Shown one piece after another: positions 54,175-63,832 of a stretch of 64,000 nt of DNA. Origin of the DNA: Pseudarthrobacter enclensis (GTDB lineage: Bacteria > Actinomycetota > Actinomycetes > Actinomycetales > Micrococcaceae); NCBI RefSeq assembly GCF_001457025.1, contig NZ_KQ758603.1, positions 210,643-274,642 on the forward strand, given 5' to 3'. Each line of letters begins with the position of its first letter. The stretch's first letter is position 1. The notes below the pieces were generated by a model that saw only the letters and a list, made by a program, of their open reading frames with translations, searched no databases and was not told the origin of the DNA. A program made the position numbers and the translations under genes.

Positions 54175-56745
54175 TCAGCCGCCGCCCTGCCCGCGCAGGC
54201 CGTCGTGCGTGCTCCGCCGGGACTTCCCGGTCCAGGCACGCCCGGCGGCCTTCGCGCTGCGGGCCACAGCCCGGCCAACCAGCCGGAACGGTGCGGCGGC
54301 GAGCCTGCCCAGCCGGCCCATGACCGACGGCGGAAGCCAGGCGGCCCGGAATCGGCGGGCTGCCCCGGCGTTCGCACGCAGCGACCCTTCAAGCGCCCCA
54401 AGACCGGCGGCGAAGGGCGCATTACCTCCGTCCCGGCCCCCGGCGGTCCGTGAGTGTCCGGCGTCCCGTGAGCGTCCGGCGTCGTCCTTGACAGCGGAGT
54501 CCACGACAGCGGAGCCCACCGGCGCGGCGGACGGCCGCCCGAACCGGTGCCGTTCAAACGCCGCGGTCACGGACGCCACAGCGGCATGGGCAGCTTCGTC
54601 CATGCCGCCCGGTTCACCGAGCAGTGACTGCCGAAGCCGCGCGGCGTACCCCCGCGGGGTTTCGTGGGGGTCCCGGGGCAGGCCGTAGTCTTCGCCAAGG
54701 TCCAGGATCTCGTTCCAGGCCTGGGGCACCGCCTCCACCGGGTCCCTGGGTCGAATGCGCCGGGAGCGCAGGCCCACGCGCACCAGCCGCGGTGAGGCCG
54801 CCAGCAGGAGGACACCGAGGACACTGCCGGTGCCCAGCAGCCAGGGCAGCAGCTGCGCGCCGGAATCCGTGCCGCCGCCGCCCCCGCCGGGAGCAGGAGC
54901 CGGCGTGGCGCTGGGAGTGGCTGTCGGCGCCGGGGCCGGATCAGGCACCAGGTCATCGTTGTTCTCCACCGCGCCCGGCGCCGCCGGTGTCGATGCCTCG
55001 CTGGCGTAATCCGGCACCACGCCCCGCGAGGGGGTGGGCTCGAACGGAACCCAGCCCAGTCCCTGGAAATACAGCTCGGGCCACGCATGGGCGTCACGTG
55101 CGTCCACCTCATACTCGGACAATTCACCCTGGCCGGCCACCGTCACAGTGCCGCCCGTGAGCCGGCCGGGAGCGTAGCCGACGGCGATCCGGCTGGGGAT
55201 CCCTTCCAGCCGTGCCATCACGGCCATCGCGGATGCGTAGTGGATGCAGTATCCGCTCTTTTGCTGCAGGAAATCCGCCAGCACCGACAATCCGTTTCCG
55301 TCATAGCCACCCTGCACCGGTGACTGCAGGGAATAGGTGAATTCCGCGGAGCGCAGGTAGCGCTGGATGGCCATGGCCTTGCCGTAGGGCGTGGCGCTGG
55401 CTCCCGCGACCCGGGCCGCGGTGGAGCGCACGATCTCCGGCACATTGCCGGGGATCCTGGTGAAGTCGTCCGGGACATCCCGCACCGGCGCAGAGGACTG
55501 CTCCAGGAGCGTGGCCGAAAGTTTCGGCACGGACGACGTGACAAGGTACTCCTGCCGGCGTGAGGCGGTGGCGTCGGAACCCTTGATGCTTAAGGTCGCA
55601 GGATCCCAGGTCCAGCGCCCGTTCAGGCCACGCACGGATTCCGGGGCGTAGGGGACCGGCAGGTAGGGGCTGCTGAACGTCCCGGTGTCGATGGCCGTCA
55701 CCTGCTGCTGTTCGTCCGTCAGCACAGCGTAGCCGGGGTCGATCTGGCCGCCCAGGGGAAGCCGGGACGCGGTGCGGTCGTCCGGGCCCCAGGATTCGCC
55801 GTCGAAGTGGTCCACGGTGACGGACCGCAGGTAGAGGGGCGTGGAGGCGCTGGTGGCGTAGGTGATCCGCCCGCTGCCGTCCGGTGTCCGCAGGCTGTTG
55901 CCCAACGTGATCATGGGATTCAGCCCCGTACCGGTTCCCCACGGGTTGACGCGTGAGCCCTGCGGAAAGGTGCCCTGGTCGAAGCCGGGCACAGCCAGCG
56001 GCACCAGCAGCGTAGCCGTCAGCGCGGCGGCTCCCGTCAGTGCTGCCCGCCGGAGCTGGCCCGGGTTCCGGACCGGACCGGCCTGGCTGCGCACATCAGG
56101 GGCGAACCACTGGCTGCACGCCAGGATCGTCAAATACCCGGCCGCCGTCACCGTGAAGCCCCAGACACCGACGCTTTGCGGCTTGATCATGGCCGGCACC
56201 ACCAGGAGGGCCAGCAGGCCCACCCCGGTTGCGGCCGGCATGCCCAGCGGGACAGCGAGGGCGTCCACCAGGATGACGGCGAGGCCGAGGACCGCGCAGA
56301 TCACCATGACGATCCCCACGTTGGGAGCCACCGGGGCGGTTTCGGACAGGACCGTCTCGCTGGCGCGGCGGATCAGCCGGTCCAGTTCGGCCGCAGTGCC
56401 CGGACCGGGGATCACGCCGAGGATGCTCGATCCCCGGAAGAAGGTCAGCGTCAGGACCGCACCCAGCGCCAGCAGCCCGCCGGCCGTGACCAGCAGGGGC
56501 TGCGCCCGGAGTGCCCGCAGGCCTGCCAGCGTGAAGGCCACCACTACCACCGTGGTAGCCACCGGCCAGTACCAGCCCCATCCGCGGAGGACCCCGTTGA
56601 GGGACAGCGCGGCACCGCAGACGGCCAAGGTGATCGCGGCTGCCATCACCCAGGGGTAGGCGCCCGCGCGTGCCCGCGCCGGCCTGCCGGCAGGCGGCGT
56701 CCCCGCAGTGCCGGTTCCCGGGGACCGGGCAGGTGCCACGGTCAT
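54175..56745 (-). CDS. Membrane transglutaminase-like protein (TgpA/DUF3488 type)
   Basis: 856 residues. N-terminal block of about seven hydrophobic segments (30-255), an extracytoplasmic region with the transglutaminase-core fold at about 440-590, another membrane helix near 655 and a basic disordered tail. The thiol-protease-like triad is visible: cysteine in QKSGYCIHYASAMAVMARLE, histidine in DARDAHAWPELYFQGLGW and the following Pro-rich strand. Function is unproven; peptide-bond cleavage or cross-linking outside the membrane is plausible. ATG overlaps the DUF58 stop (ATGA). Last gene of the moxR operon. Confidence 0.92.
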   Translation of the reverse strand: MTVAPARSPGTGTAGTPPAGRPARARAGAYPWVMAAAITLAVCGAALSLNGVLRGWGWYWPVATTVVVVAFTLAGLRALRAQPLLVTAGGLLALGAVLTLTFFRGSSILGVIPGPGTAAELDRLIRRASETVLSETAPVAPNVGIVMVICAVLGLAVILVDALAVPLGMPAATGVGLLALLVVPAMIKPQSVGVWGFTVTAAGYLTILACSQWFAPDVRSQAGPVRNPGQLRRAALTGAAALTATLLVPLAVPGFDQGTFPQGSRVNPWGTGTGLNPMITLGNSLRTPDGSGRITYATSASTPLYLRSVTVDHFDGESWGPDDRTASRLPLGGQIDPGYAVLTDEQQQVTAIDTGTFSSPYLPVPYAPESVRGLNGRWTWDPATLSIKGSDATASRRQEYLVTSSVPKLSATLLEQSSAPVRDVPDDFTRIPGNVPEIVRSTAARVAGASATPYGKAMAIQRYLRSAEFTYSLQSPVQGGYDGNGLSVLADFLQQKSGYCIHYASAMAVMARLEGIPSRIAVGYAPGRLTGGTVTVAGQGELSEYEVDARDAHAWPELYFQGLGWVPFEPTPSRGVVPDYASEASTPAAPGAVENNDDLVPDPAPAPTATPSATPAPAPGGGGGGTDSGAQLLPWLLGTGSVLGVLLLAASPRLVRVGLRSRRIRPRDPVEAVPQAWNEILDLGEDYGLPRDPHETPRGYAARLRQSLLGEPGGMDEAAHAAVASVTAAFERHRFGRPSAAPVGSAVVDSAVKDDAGRSRDAGHSRTAGGRDGGNAPFAAGLGALEGSLRANAGAARRFRAAWLPPSVMGRLGRLAAAPFRLVGRAVARSAKAAGRAWTGKSRRSTHDGLRGQGGG

Positions 56746-58205
56746 GGCGCCACCCCCGCTCCGGGGCGGACGTCCGCTGCCGGAGGGGGCAGCGGGACGT
56801 CCTCATCGAAGGCTGCCCAGGCCGCCGCGATCCCAGCGGAAGGCGGGACGGCCACGGCCCGCCACCCGCCCTGGCGCAGGGTTTCAAGGACCGGGGCGAG
56901 CTCGGCAGGCTTGTCGGCCACCAGGACCGCGAAGGCGTTGGTACCGTACCCGGCTGCGGGTGCCAGGGCGTGCGCCTCCTCAGCCGACAACCGGCCCAGC
57001 AATGCGATCACCGGCCCGCGCATGCGGTGGGCCGACAACTTGTCCATCAGCCCGTCATCGAACGCGGCCGGCGCATTGTCCTGGCCGGCCAGGCTGCGGG
57101 GGCGGACAAAGGCGGCGCGGCTCCCGGGCAGCGTCCCCGCCGCGGCCTCACGCCGCCCATGGTGCGGGCCGGAGAGCTGGATGGCCGCGAGGCTTTCGGC
57201 GATGGACTGCAGCCCTGACGTGCCGCCGTACTCTTCTGACTCCGGTTCGGGCGCCGAAGGCGACTGCAGGAACGCCGGCCCGCCGCGGGCATCCAGGAAG
57301 CGCAGGCCGTAATTCCGTTCGCCAAGGTGGGCGCTGATGGACATGGCAGCGACCACTGACCATTCAAAAGTGTCACTGGTCACCATGGAGTAACCGTCCG
57401 CGGCCGCCTGCCCTGCCTGCCTGGACGGCACGGCGCTGGAACCGCCGGCAAAGGCCCCGAACCTGTGGTCCAGGATGATGGTGGCCTCGGGGGTGGTGAC
57501 CGACTCCTCCTGACGGACCATCAGCGAGCCGTGCCGTGCCGTCGCTGCCCAGTGGACACGCCGCATGGGGTCCCCGTGCCGGTATTCACGGGTCATGACA
57601 TCGTCATCGCTGGGATTGGCCCGGGTCCGCGTTGCGGTCACGCCATCGTTGCCCCGTGCCCCGGCAAGCCCGGTGGCAGGAAGGACGACGGCGGCCGGCG
57701 TCACGGTGAGGGTGTCGCCGCCGTCGATGGCCTGACGGTGCAGGGAAAGCCCGAAGGGATCGGTGAACTCCGCCGTGACCGGCCCGATCCGGAACTGTCC
57801 GCGCTGGGCCGAACGCAAGTGGTACTCGTACCTGCTGGTGCCGCCGGCGGCGGAGCGGGACGGGAACCGGAACGCCGGCGAGGCGCCGAACCGGGGCGGC
57901 AGGCGTTCCTCCATGTTGGCCCTTCCGCCGCCCGCCCCCGTGCGGGCCACGGCAAGGCGGACCGTGGTGGGGGAGGAGGTTTCCACCGGTGAGGGATGGA
58001 ATTCCCGGTATACCCGGAAGCGCGGCTTGACCAGCCGGATCCCGGCCAGTGACACAAGCGGCAGGACCAGCAGCAGGATACTGAGCGTCAGGAGGTCCCT
58101 GCGGCCCATCACCTGGGCTGCTGCCAGGGTGAACACGCCCGCGGCAAGCATGCCCCATCCCCGGGCTGTGAAGAGATGCTGGGGCAATCTGTCGAGGAGG
58201 GCCAT
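56742..58205 (-). CDS. DUF58 domain protein
   Basis: 487 residues. Two membrane helices near the N-terminus (about 15-60, GMLAAGVFTLAAAQVMGRRD) anchor a large domain. The DUF58 core is at about 195-250: RTRANPSDDDVMTREYRHGD, then MRRVHWAATARHGSLMVRQE. DUF58 proteins usually work with a MoxR ATPase, possibly as von Willebrand-A-like partners in assembling another protein. It starts 10 nt after moxR and overlaps the transglutaminase gene, so the three are co-translated. Confidence 0.92.
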   Translation of the reverse strand: MALLDRLPQHLFTARGWGMLAAGVFTLAAAQVMGRRDLLTLSILLLVLPLVSLAGIRLVKPRFRVYREFHPSPVETSSPTTVRLAVARTGAGGGRANMEERLPPRFGASPAFRFPSRSAAGGTSRYEYHLRSAQRGQFRIGPVTAEFTDPFGLSLHRQAIDGGDTLTVTPAAVVLPATGLAGARGNDGVTATRTRANPSDDDVMTREYRHGDPMRRVHWAATARHGSLMVRQEESVTTPEATIILDHRFGAFAGGSSAVPSRQAGQAAADGYSMVTSDTFEWSVVAAMSISAHLGERNYGLRFLDARGGPAFLQSPSAPEPESEEYGGTSGLQSIAESLAAIQLSGPHHGRREAAAGTLPGSRAAFVRPRSLAGQDNAPAAFDDGLMDKLSAHRMRGPVIALLGRLSAEEAHALAPAAGYGTNAFAVLVADKPAELAPVLETLRQGGWRAVAVPPSAGIAAAWAAFDEDVPLPPPAADVRPGAGVAP

Positions 58206-58215
58206 GTCCGGCTGC

Positions 58216-59322
58216 CTATCGCTGGGTGCCCAGCCCCGCCACCGAAGTCCCGCGCCGGGTGCCGGCGTCCGCGGCAGCCTGCGGGACCGGGAGCCGTTGC
58301 AGGATGCCCTGCAGTACGGTGTGCGGCGTCTCCCCGGCTCCGGCTGCCTTGCGGTCCAGGATGATGCGGTGGGCCAGTACGGCCTCGGCTACCCGGAGCA
58401 CGTCGTCCGGCAGGACGAAGTCGCGGCCGTCCAGCGCGGCGGTTGCCTTGGCGGCGCGCAGCAGCTGGAGCATGGACCGGGGGCTGGCACCCAACCGGAG
58501 CAGCGCACTGTCCCGGGTGGCCCTGCCCACGGACACGGTGTACTCCTTGACGGCCTGGGAAACAAACACCTGCTGGACCGTGGTGATCATCGCCGCGACG
58601 TCCGCCGCGCTGACCACGGCTGTGACCTTGGCCAGCGGGGAGACAGCCTGATGGGTTTCCAGCATCTCGATCTCCGCGTCCCGGTCCGGGTATCCCATGG
58701 AGATCCGGGCCATGAACCGGTCCCGCTGGGCTTCCGGAAGCGGGTAGGTGCCCTCCATTTCTATGGGGTTCTGCGTGGCCACCACCATGAACGGTTCATT
58801 CAGCCGGTAGGACTTGCCGTCCACCGTGACCTGGTGCTCCTCCATGCACTCAAGCAGGGCGGACTGGGTTTTCGCCGAGGCCCTGTTGATTTCGTCGCCG
58901 ATGACGATGTTGGCAAAAACGGCACCCGGCCTGAATTCGAACAGCCGGGAGGACTGGTTGTAGATGGAAACGCCTGTCACATCCGACGGGAGCAGGTCCG
59001 GGGTGAACTGGATGCGGTTGACCGTGCAGTCAATGGTCCGCGCGAGCGTCTTGGCCAGGAGGGTCTTGCCGACGCCGGGAACGTCCTCCAGCAGCAGGTG
59101 CCCCTGCGCCAGCAGGACGGTCAGCGCGAGCTCCGCCGCGTCCGACTTGCCGTCAATCACCGTATTGACCGTTGCGAGGATCCGCTGGCTGGCGTCGTGG
59201 AACGATTCCGGATCCATGGGCGCGGCACGGTGCCCGTTCAGGTGGCTGACGGGGTCTGCGACACCCGCCAGATTGCGGTTCGCAGCGCTCACATCGTTGG
59301 CAGTGCGTCGGTACGATTCCAT
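58216..59322 (-). CDS. MoxR family AAA+ ATPase
   Basis: Chaperone-like ATPase of 368 residues. Walker A LLEDVPGVGKTLLAKTLART near 90, Walker B FANIVIGDEINRASAKTQSA near 150, sensor 1 VVATQNPIEMEGTYPLPEAQ with the arginine finger region RDRFM, and sensor 2 ASPRSMLQLLRAAKA near 290. All catalytic residues are present. ATG 59322 follows AAAGG by 6 nt; a longer open frame to 59670 is not family-like. First gene of moxR-DUF58-transglutaminase; a TAGTCT box about 80 nt upstream may be its promoter. Divergent from tatD. Confidence 0.94.
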   Translation of the reverse strand: MESYRRTANDVSAANRNLAGVADPVSHLNGHRAAPMDPESFHDASQRILATVNTVIDGKSDAAELALTVLLAQGHLLLEDVPGVGKTLLAKTLARTIDCTVNRIQFTPDLLPSDVTGVSIYNQSSRLFEFRPGAVFANIVIGDEINRASAKTQSALLECMEEHQVTVDGKSYRLNEPFMVVATQNPIEMEGTYPLPEAQRDRFMARISMGYPDRDAEIEMLETHQAVSPLAKVTAVVSAADVAAMITTVQQVFVSQAVKEYTVSVGRATRDSALLRLGASPRSMLQLLRAAKATAALDGRDFVLPDDVLRVAEAVLAHRIILDRKAAGAGETPHTVLQGILQRLPVPQAAADAGTRRGTSVAGLGTQR

Positions 59323-59486
59323 CGGCAACCTTTCAGTCCGGGTTTTACCTGGACGAAACAGCAAGCCCTGCCTTCGCCCGCCAGTGGGCGTTCGCATGTG
59401 CTTCCACCAGACTACTAACACAACTGCTTCGGCTGACAGAGAGTTCCGCACAAAAACGGATGCTTCCGCGCGGCTAGGCTGGAGTG

Positions 59487-60392
59487 ATGTGCAATCCGCA
59501 GATCCCCGACGCCTACCGCGCCCCCGAAGCAGCAGGTTCCCCGGATGACGGTGCGGCCGCAAAACGGCACTACGCACCCGCACCGGAGCCGCTGCCCGTA
59601 CCGGTAATGGACAACCACACCCACCTGGATTTCCCGGACGGGAAAGGGCCGGTTGGTATCGCCGCTGCATTGGATGCCGCAGCCGCTGTGGGCGTCCAGG
59701 GCGCGGTCCAGGTGGGCTGCGACCTTGAGTCCTCGCGCTTTACCGTGGCGGCCGTGCAGCAGGACAGCCGGCTGCTGGGCGCTGTGGCGCTGCACCCTAA
59801 CGATGCCCCGCTTTACGCCGGACGCGGGGAACTCGAAGATGCGCTGGCGGAGATCGAACAGTTGGCGGCGCACCCGCGGGTCCGGGCCATAGGCGAGACC
59901 GGGCTGGACTTCTTCCGCACCCAGGGCGAGGGCCTGGCCCATCAACGGTATTCCTTCCGCCGGCACATCGACATTGCCAAGCGGCTGGGCCTGGCGCTGC
60001 AGATCCACGACCGCGACGCACACGACGACGTCGTCCAGGTCCTGGAGGAGGAGGGCGCCCCCGAACGGGTCGTCTTCCACTGCTTCTCCGGCGACGAGGA
60101 CCTCGCCGCCATTTGCAACCGGGAGGGCTGGTTCATGTCCTTCGCAGGCACCCTCACCTTCCGGAATGCAGCGAACCTGCGCTCGGCGCTCGCCGTCGCG
60201 GACCCGCAACTCGTGCTGGTGGAAACGGACGCCCCTTTCCTGACTCCGCATCCGCACAGGGGCAAGCCCAATGCCAGCTACATGGTGCCGTACACGGTCC
60301 GGGCGATGGCCGAATTGACAGGAACCGACCTCGCCGCGATGTGCACGCAGATCAGCGCGAATACGGTGCGGGCATACGGATCCTGGGACTGA
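59487..60392 (+). CDS. tatD: TatD family metal-dependent DNase
   Basis: TIM-barrel metal hydrolase with 3'-5' exonuclease activity in studied members. About 301 residues, including a 40-residue disordered N-terminus. Metal ligands: VMDNHTHLDFP near 40, AIGETGLDFFR near 140, LQIHDRDAHDDV near 172, VFHCFSGDE near 195 and LVETDAPFLTPHPHRGKPN near 245. ATG 59487 lies 6 nt after TAGGCT (59475-59480). The order tatD-rpf-rsmA-ispE is the one known from M. tuberculosis (Rv1008-Rv1011). Confidence 0.94.
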   Translation: MCNPQIPDAYRAPEAAGSPDDGAAAKRHYAPAPEPLPVPVMDNHTHLDFPDGKGPVGIAAALDAAAAVGVQGAVQVGCDLESSRFTVAAVQQDSRLLGAVALHPNDAPLYAGRGELEDALAEIEQLAAHPRVRAIGETGLDFFRTQGEGLAHQRYSFRRHIDIAKRLGLALQIHDRDAHDDVVQVLEEEGAPERVVFHCFSGDEDLAAICNREGWFMSFAGTLTFRNAANLRSALAVADPQLVLVETDAPFLTPHPHRGKPNASYMVPYTVRAMAELTGTDLAAMCTQISANTVRAYGSWD

Positions 60393-60648
60393 GCGGCACC
60401 GTTTCCGGACAGCCCAGGGACATACCTGGTATGCAAATTTGTTGGTCGGTTTATAACGCTACGGTTACAGTGGACAACTATTAGCCGGGGTCGGGGAAGG
60501 CCAGCGGGTAATTTACTTCCATGTCAGCACCACGTGCCGGGGCCTTGTCCCGCCCTGGGCGCGGGCGGGAGTGTGGCGGCGCAACGGTGCCCGGACTGCC
60601 GATTCGATGCAGTACCGGGCATTTTATTGCGCAGATCCCCGTGCCCGG
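60393..60648 (+). promoter_or_regulatory. rpf upstream region with TAAC/GTTA element
   Basis: 256 bases. An AT-rich core (60430-60480) contains TAACGCTACGGTTA (60454-60467), an imperfect palindrome whose GGTTACAG part resembles MtrA-type boxes. TTGTTG just upstream could be a -35. I searched by eye for the c-di-AMP (ydaO) riboswitch that precedes many actinobacterial rpf genes and did not find its conserved segments. Confidence 0.4.
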
Positions 60649-61839
60649 ATGGAACTAAAGTTACGGGCAATCGTGGTCAAGTTCTTCACATCGGACGGCA
60701 AGATCAGTTTCCTCAAGGTCGGCGCCCAGCTGCTGGTGTTGTGCACCCTGGTAGTCGGGCTGGTTGCCTTCGTCGGCAATAACAAAACCATCACGCTGAA
60801 TGTTGATGGCAAGGTCTCCTCCGTCCAGACCTTTGGCGGCACCGTGGGCCAGGTGGTCAAGGGCGCCAACATCGAACTCAAGCCCGCTGACAGGGTTTCG
60901 CCGGCCATTGACGCATCGGTCCAGGACGGCACCGTCATCAACGTCAACCAGGCCAAGGAAGTCAAGGTCAGCCTGGACGGCGCGGAGAAGACCGTGAACA
61001 CCACGGCCCAGGATGTCGCCGGCCTGGTCACGGAACTCGGTGTGGCCAGCACCTCGTCGCTGTCCGTTCCCAAGGACGCCCAGCTCGCCGTGGAAGGCTC
61101 CTACGTCTCCATCTCCACGCCGAAGTCGGTCAGCGTCGTCGCCGACGGCAAGGTCAACACCACCACCACAACGGCCGCCACGGTGGGTGATGTCCTGAAG
61201 GACGCCGGCGTGAGCATCGGTGCCAACGACCGTACCTCCCAGCCGGCCAACGCCCACGTGGTCAACAACATGGTGATCAAGGTGTCCCGGGTGGAGAACG
61301 GCAAGACCGCCGTCACCACCGAGGAAGTCCCCTTCAAGACCGAAACCACCGAAAGCGCCGACCTGCTCAAGGGTGAAAAGGAAGTGACCCAGGCGGGCGC
61401 CGCCGGAAAGCTCGAGAAGACCTTCAAACTGGTCCTCGTGGACGGCCGCGAAGCGTCCCGCACCCTGGTCTCCGAAGCCGTCTCCGTCCAGCCCGTCACG
61501 GAGAAGGTCACCGTCGGCACCAAGCCCAAGCCCGTGGCCCAGGCCGCCGCTGCCCCCGCCGGCACCAACACCGGCGCCGCTGCCCCGGCCATGATGAACG
61601 AAGCCATGTGGGACAAGATCGCCCAGTGCGAATCAGGCGGCAACTGGAGCATCAACACCGGCAACGGCTACTACGGCGGCCTCCAGTTCGACATCCAGAC
61701 CTGGATCGGCTCGGGCGGCGGCGCGTACGCCCCCAACGCCAGCCTTGCCAGCAAGGCGCAGCAGATCGACATCGCCAACCGCGTGTACGCCCAGCGCGGC
61801 CTGCAGCCGTGGGGCTGCGGCTGGGCGGCCAGCAGCTGA
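60649..61839 (+). CDS. rpfB: Resuscitation-promoting factor, RpfB-like
   Basis: Secreted muralytic enzyme that reactivates dormant cells. About 396 residues: signal/anchor segment (LKVGAQLLVLCTLVVGLVAF, about 22-42), DUF348 repeats (TLNVDGKVSSVQTFGGTVGQ near 50 and further copies near 105 and 155), a G5 domain (about 215-300), an Ala/Pro linker, and a C-terminal Rpf domain WDKIAQCESGGNWSINTGN with the catalytic Glu and paired cysteines (AQCESG, GWGCGW-type end). Start is uncertain: ATG 60649, GTG 60673 and GTG 60571 are all possible, none with a good ribosome site. Confidence 0.93.
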   Translation: MELKLRAIVVKFFTSDGKISFLKVGAQLLVLCTLVVGLVAFVGNNKTITLNVDGKVSSVQTFGGTVGQVVKGANIELKPADRVSPAIDASVQDGTVINVNQAKEVKVSLDGAEKTVNTTAQDVAGLVTELGVASTSSLSVPKDAQLAVEGSYVSISTPKSVSVVADGKVNTTTTTAATVGDVLKDAGVSIGANDRTSQPANAHVVNNMVIKVSRVENGKTAVTTEEVPFKTETTESADLLKGEKEVTQAGAAGKLEKTFKLVLVDGREASRTLVSEAVSVQPVTEKVTVGTKPKPVAQAAAAPAGTNTGAAAPAMMNEAMWDKIAQCESGGNWSINTGNGYYGGLQFDIQTWIGSGGGAYAPNASLASKAQQIDIANRVYAQRGLQPWGCGWAASS

Positions 61840-61871
61840 CCCGCGCATCTGCCGGCCACGCCACCCCGTCA

Positions 61872-61905
61872 CGAAGCCGGGCCCGGATATCCGGGCCCGG
61901 CTTCG
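61872..61905 (+). terminator. Terminator after rpfB
   Basis: A 34-bp perfect palindrome: 15-bp stem CGAAGCCGGGCCCGG with ATAT at the centre. It separates rpfB from rsmA. Confidence 0.88.
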
Positions 61906-61962
61906 GCCGTTAACCCGCCGGTCAGGCGGGGACGGGCCGGCGCCGCGGGATAGGATACCTAG

Positions 61963-62835
61963 GTGACTGAACCCAACGCCGCCGCGCCCGCCCCTCTGTT
62001 CGGGGCCTCCGACATTCGCCGGCTGGCAGGGGAAATGGGTATCAGGCCCACCAAGACACTCGGCCAGAACTTCGTAATCGACGGCAATACGATCCGCAGG
62101 ATTGTGGCGGCCGCCGGCGTGGGTGCCGACGAGACGGTCCTTGAAGTGGGGCCCGGCCTCGGTTCGCTGACCCTCGGACTCCTCGATGCAGCAGCCCAGG
62201 TTGTCGCCGTCGAAATCGACCCGGTCCTGGCCGCCCGGCTCCCGGCCACCGTGGCGGAGTGGCGCCCCGCCGCCGTCGACACCTTCCACTTGGTGGAAGC
62301 CGACGCCATGAGGGTCACCGAACTTCCCGTGGCACCGACGGCGCTCGTGGCCAACCTGCCGTACAACGTGGCCGTCCCCGTGGTCCTGCACCTCCTGGAG
62401 CACTTTCCCAGCCTGCAGCACGGGCTCGTCATGGTGCAGGACGAAGTGGCCGACCGGCTCGCCGCCACCCCCGGCTCGAAAATCTACGGCGTGCCGTCCG
62501 TAAAGGCCGCCTGGTACAGCCACATGCGCAAGGCCGGGGTCATTGGCATGAACGTGTTCTGGCCTGCGCCCAAGATCCACAGCGGCCTTGTGGCGTTCAC
62601 CCGCCATGAACCCCCGGCCACGAAAGCCACCCGGGAACAGGTCTTCGCCGTCGTCGACGCAGCCTTCGCCCAGCGCCGCAAGACACTCCGCGCAGCGCTC
62701 AGCGGCTGGGCCGGGGGAGGGGCGGAAGCGGAACGCTGCCTGGTGGCCGCAGGAGTGGACCCCACGGCGCGCGGCGAGGTCATCGACATTGCAGCGTTCG
62801 CCCGGATCGCGGAAGCCAAAGAGGCCCAAGCGTGA
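61963..62835 (+). CDS. rsmA: 16S rRNA (adenine(1518)-N6/adenine(1519)-N6)-dimethyltransferase
   Basis: KsgA; dimethylates two adenines near the 3' end of 16S rRNA late in 30S assembly. 290 residues. Motifs: [20 protein letters not shown] near 32, SAM motif [17 protein letters not shown] near 60, [12 protein letters not shown], the catalytic [18 protein letters not shown] near 128, and C-terminal [18 protein letters not shown] 61963 lies 6 nt after TAGGAT (61951-61956), a probable leaderless start, independent of rpfB. ispE overlaps its stop. Confidence 0.96.
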   Translation: MTEPNAAAPAPLFGASDIRRLAGEMGIRPTKTLGQNFVIDGNTIRRIVAAAGVGADETVLEVGPGLGSLTLGLLDAAAQVVAVEIDPVLAARLPATVAEWRPAAVDTFHLVEADAMRVTELPVAPTALVANLPYNVAVPVVLHLLEHFPSLQHGLVMVQDEVADRLAATPGSKIYGVPSVKAAWYSHMRKAGVIGMNVFWPAPKIHSGLVAFTRHEPPATKATREQVFAVVDAAFAQRRKTLRAALSGWAGGGAEAERCLVAAGVDPTARGEVIDIAAFARIAEAKEAQA

Positions 62836-63794
62836 GTTTCGCCGCCAACCGGTCGGCCGCCCGGACCGTCCGCGTCAAGGCGCCCGGAAAAATCAACGTC
62901 TCACTCGACGTCGGCCCGCTCCGGCCGGACGGCTACCACTCCGTGGCCAGCGTCTACCTCGCCGTTTCCCTGTACGAGGAAGTGGCTGCCACCAGCACGG
63001 AGACTCCCGGCATCACCATCAGCCTGGCCCCGGGCAGCACCCTGGACCTGGACGCCGTCGACATCCCGCTGGACAGCAGCAACCTTGCCTACAAGGCCGC
63101 AGCCATCATGGCTGACGTTTCCGAGCACCCCACCGGAGTGCACCTGGACATCACCAAGCGCGTCCCGGTGGCCGGCGGAATGGGCGGCGGATCCGCGGAC
63201 GCCGCAGCCACCCTCCTGGCCTGCGACGCACTGTGGGACAGCGGACTCTCACGTGAGGAACTGGCGCACCTCGCCGCCGAACTCGGCGCCGACGTCCCCT
63301 TCTCACTGCTCGGCGGGACCGCCGTGGGCCTGGGCGTGGGTGACAAGCTGTCCCCGGCGCTGGCCAAGGCACAGACCCACTGGGTGCTGGTCACTGCCGA
63401 TTTCGGGCTCTCCACCCCCGAGGTTTTCCGGACCCTGGACAGGCTCCGCGACGCCGAGGGCGTGGCAGCGGACGAGCCCACCGCCGTCGACCCCCAAATC
63501 CTCGCCGCCCTGCGCGGGGGAGACGCCGAAGCCCTCAGCCGTGTCCTGGTCAACGACCTCCAGCGGGCCTCCATTGAGCTGGCCCCGTCGTTGCGCGATA
63601 CGCTGGGCATCGGTGAAGCGCACGGCGCCATCGCGGGCATCGTCTCCGGATCAGGTCCCACCGTGGCCCTGCTGGCCGAGGATTCCGTGGCTGCCGCGGC
63701 CCTCGCGGAGGACCTGGGTCACCAAGGCCTGTCCGCACTCGCCGTCCACGGCCCCGTTCCCGGCGCCCGCATCATCTCCGACACCCTCCTCTAG
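62832..63794 (+). CDS. ispE: 4-(cytidine 5'-diphospho)-2-C-methyl-D-erythritol kinase
   Basis: Phosphorylates CDP-methylerythritol in the MEP route to isoprenoids, which supplies the UppS substrate. 320 residues, GHMP kinase. Motifs: [20 protein letters not shown] with the N-terminal KxN site, [20 protein letters not shown] loop [20 protein letters not shown] near 110, and C-terminal [16 protein letters not shown]. The GTG start overlaps the rsmA TGA (GTGA), so it is translated by coupling. Confidence 0.95.
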   Translation: MSFAANRSAARTVRVKAPGKINVSLDVGPLRPDGYHSVASVYLAVSLYEEVAATSTETPGITISLAPGSTLDLDAVDIPLDSSNLAYKAAAIMADVSEHPTGVHLDITKRVPVAGGMGGGSADAAATLLACDALWDSGLSREELAHLAAELGADVPFSLLGGTAVGLGVGDKLSPALAKAQTHWVLVTADFGLSTPEVFRTLDRLRDAEGVAADEPTAVDPQILAALRGGDAEALSRVLVNDLQRASIELAPSLRDTLGIGEAHGAIAGIVSGSGPTVALLAEDSVAAAALAEDLGHQGLSALAVHGPVPGARIISDTLL

Positions 63795-63802
63795 CAGCGC
63801 AA

Positions 63803-63816
63803 TGCCCGCACGGGCA
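63803..63816 (+). other. Small hairpin between ispE and the ABC-F gene
   Basis: TGCCCG / CGGGCA 6-bp stem with a 2-nt loop in the 38-base gap. Too short for a confident terminator; it may only dampen read-through. Confidence 0.35.
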
Positions 63817-63832
63817 GCAGAAAGCAGTTCCC

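Noticed and set aside
60393..60648. A c-di-AMP (ydaO-type) riboswitch before rpfB
   Set aside because: Such riboswitches precede many actinobacterial rpf genes, but the conserved sequence blocks are not visible here.
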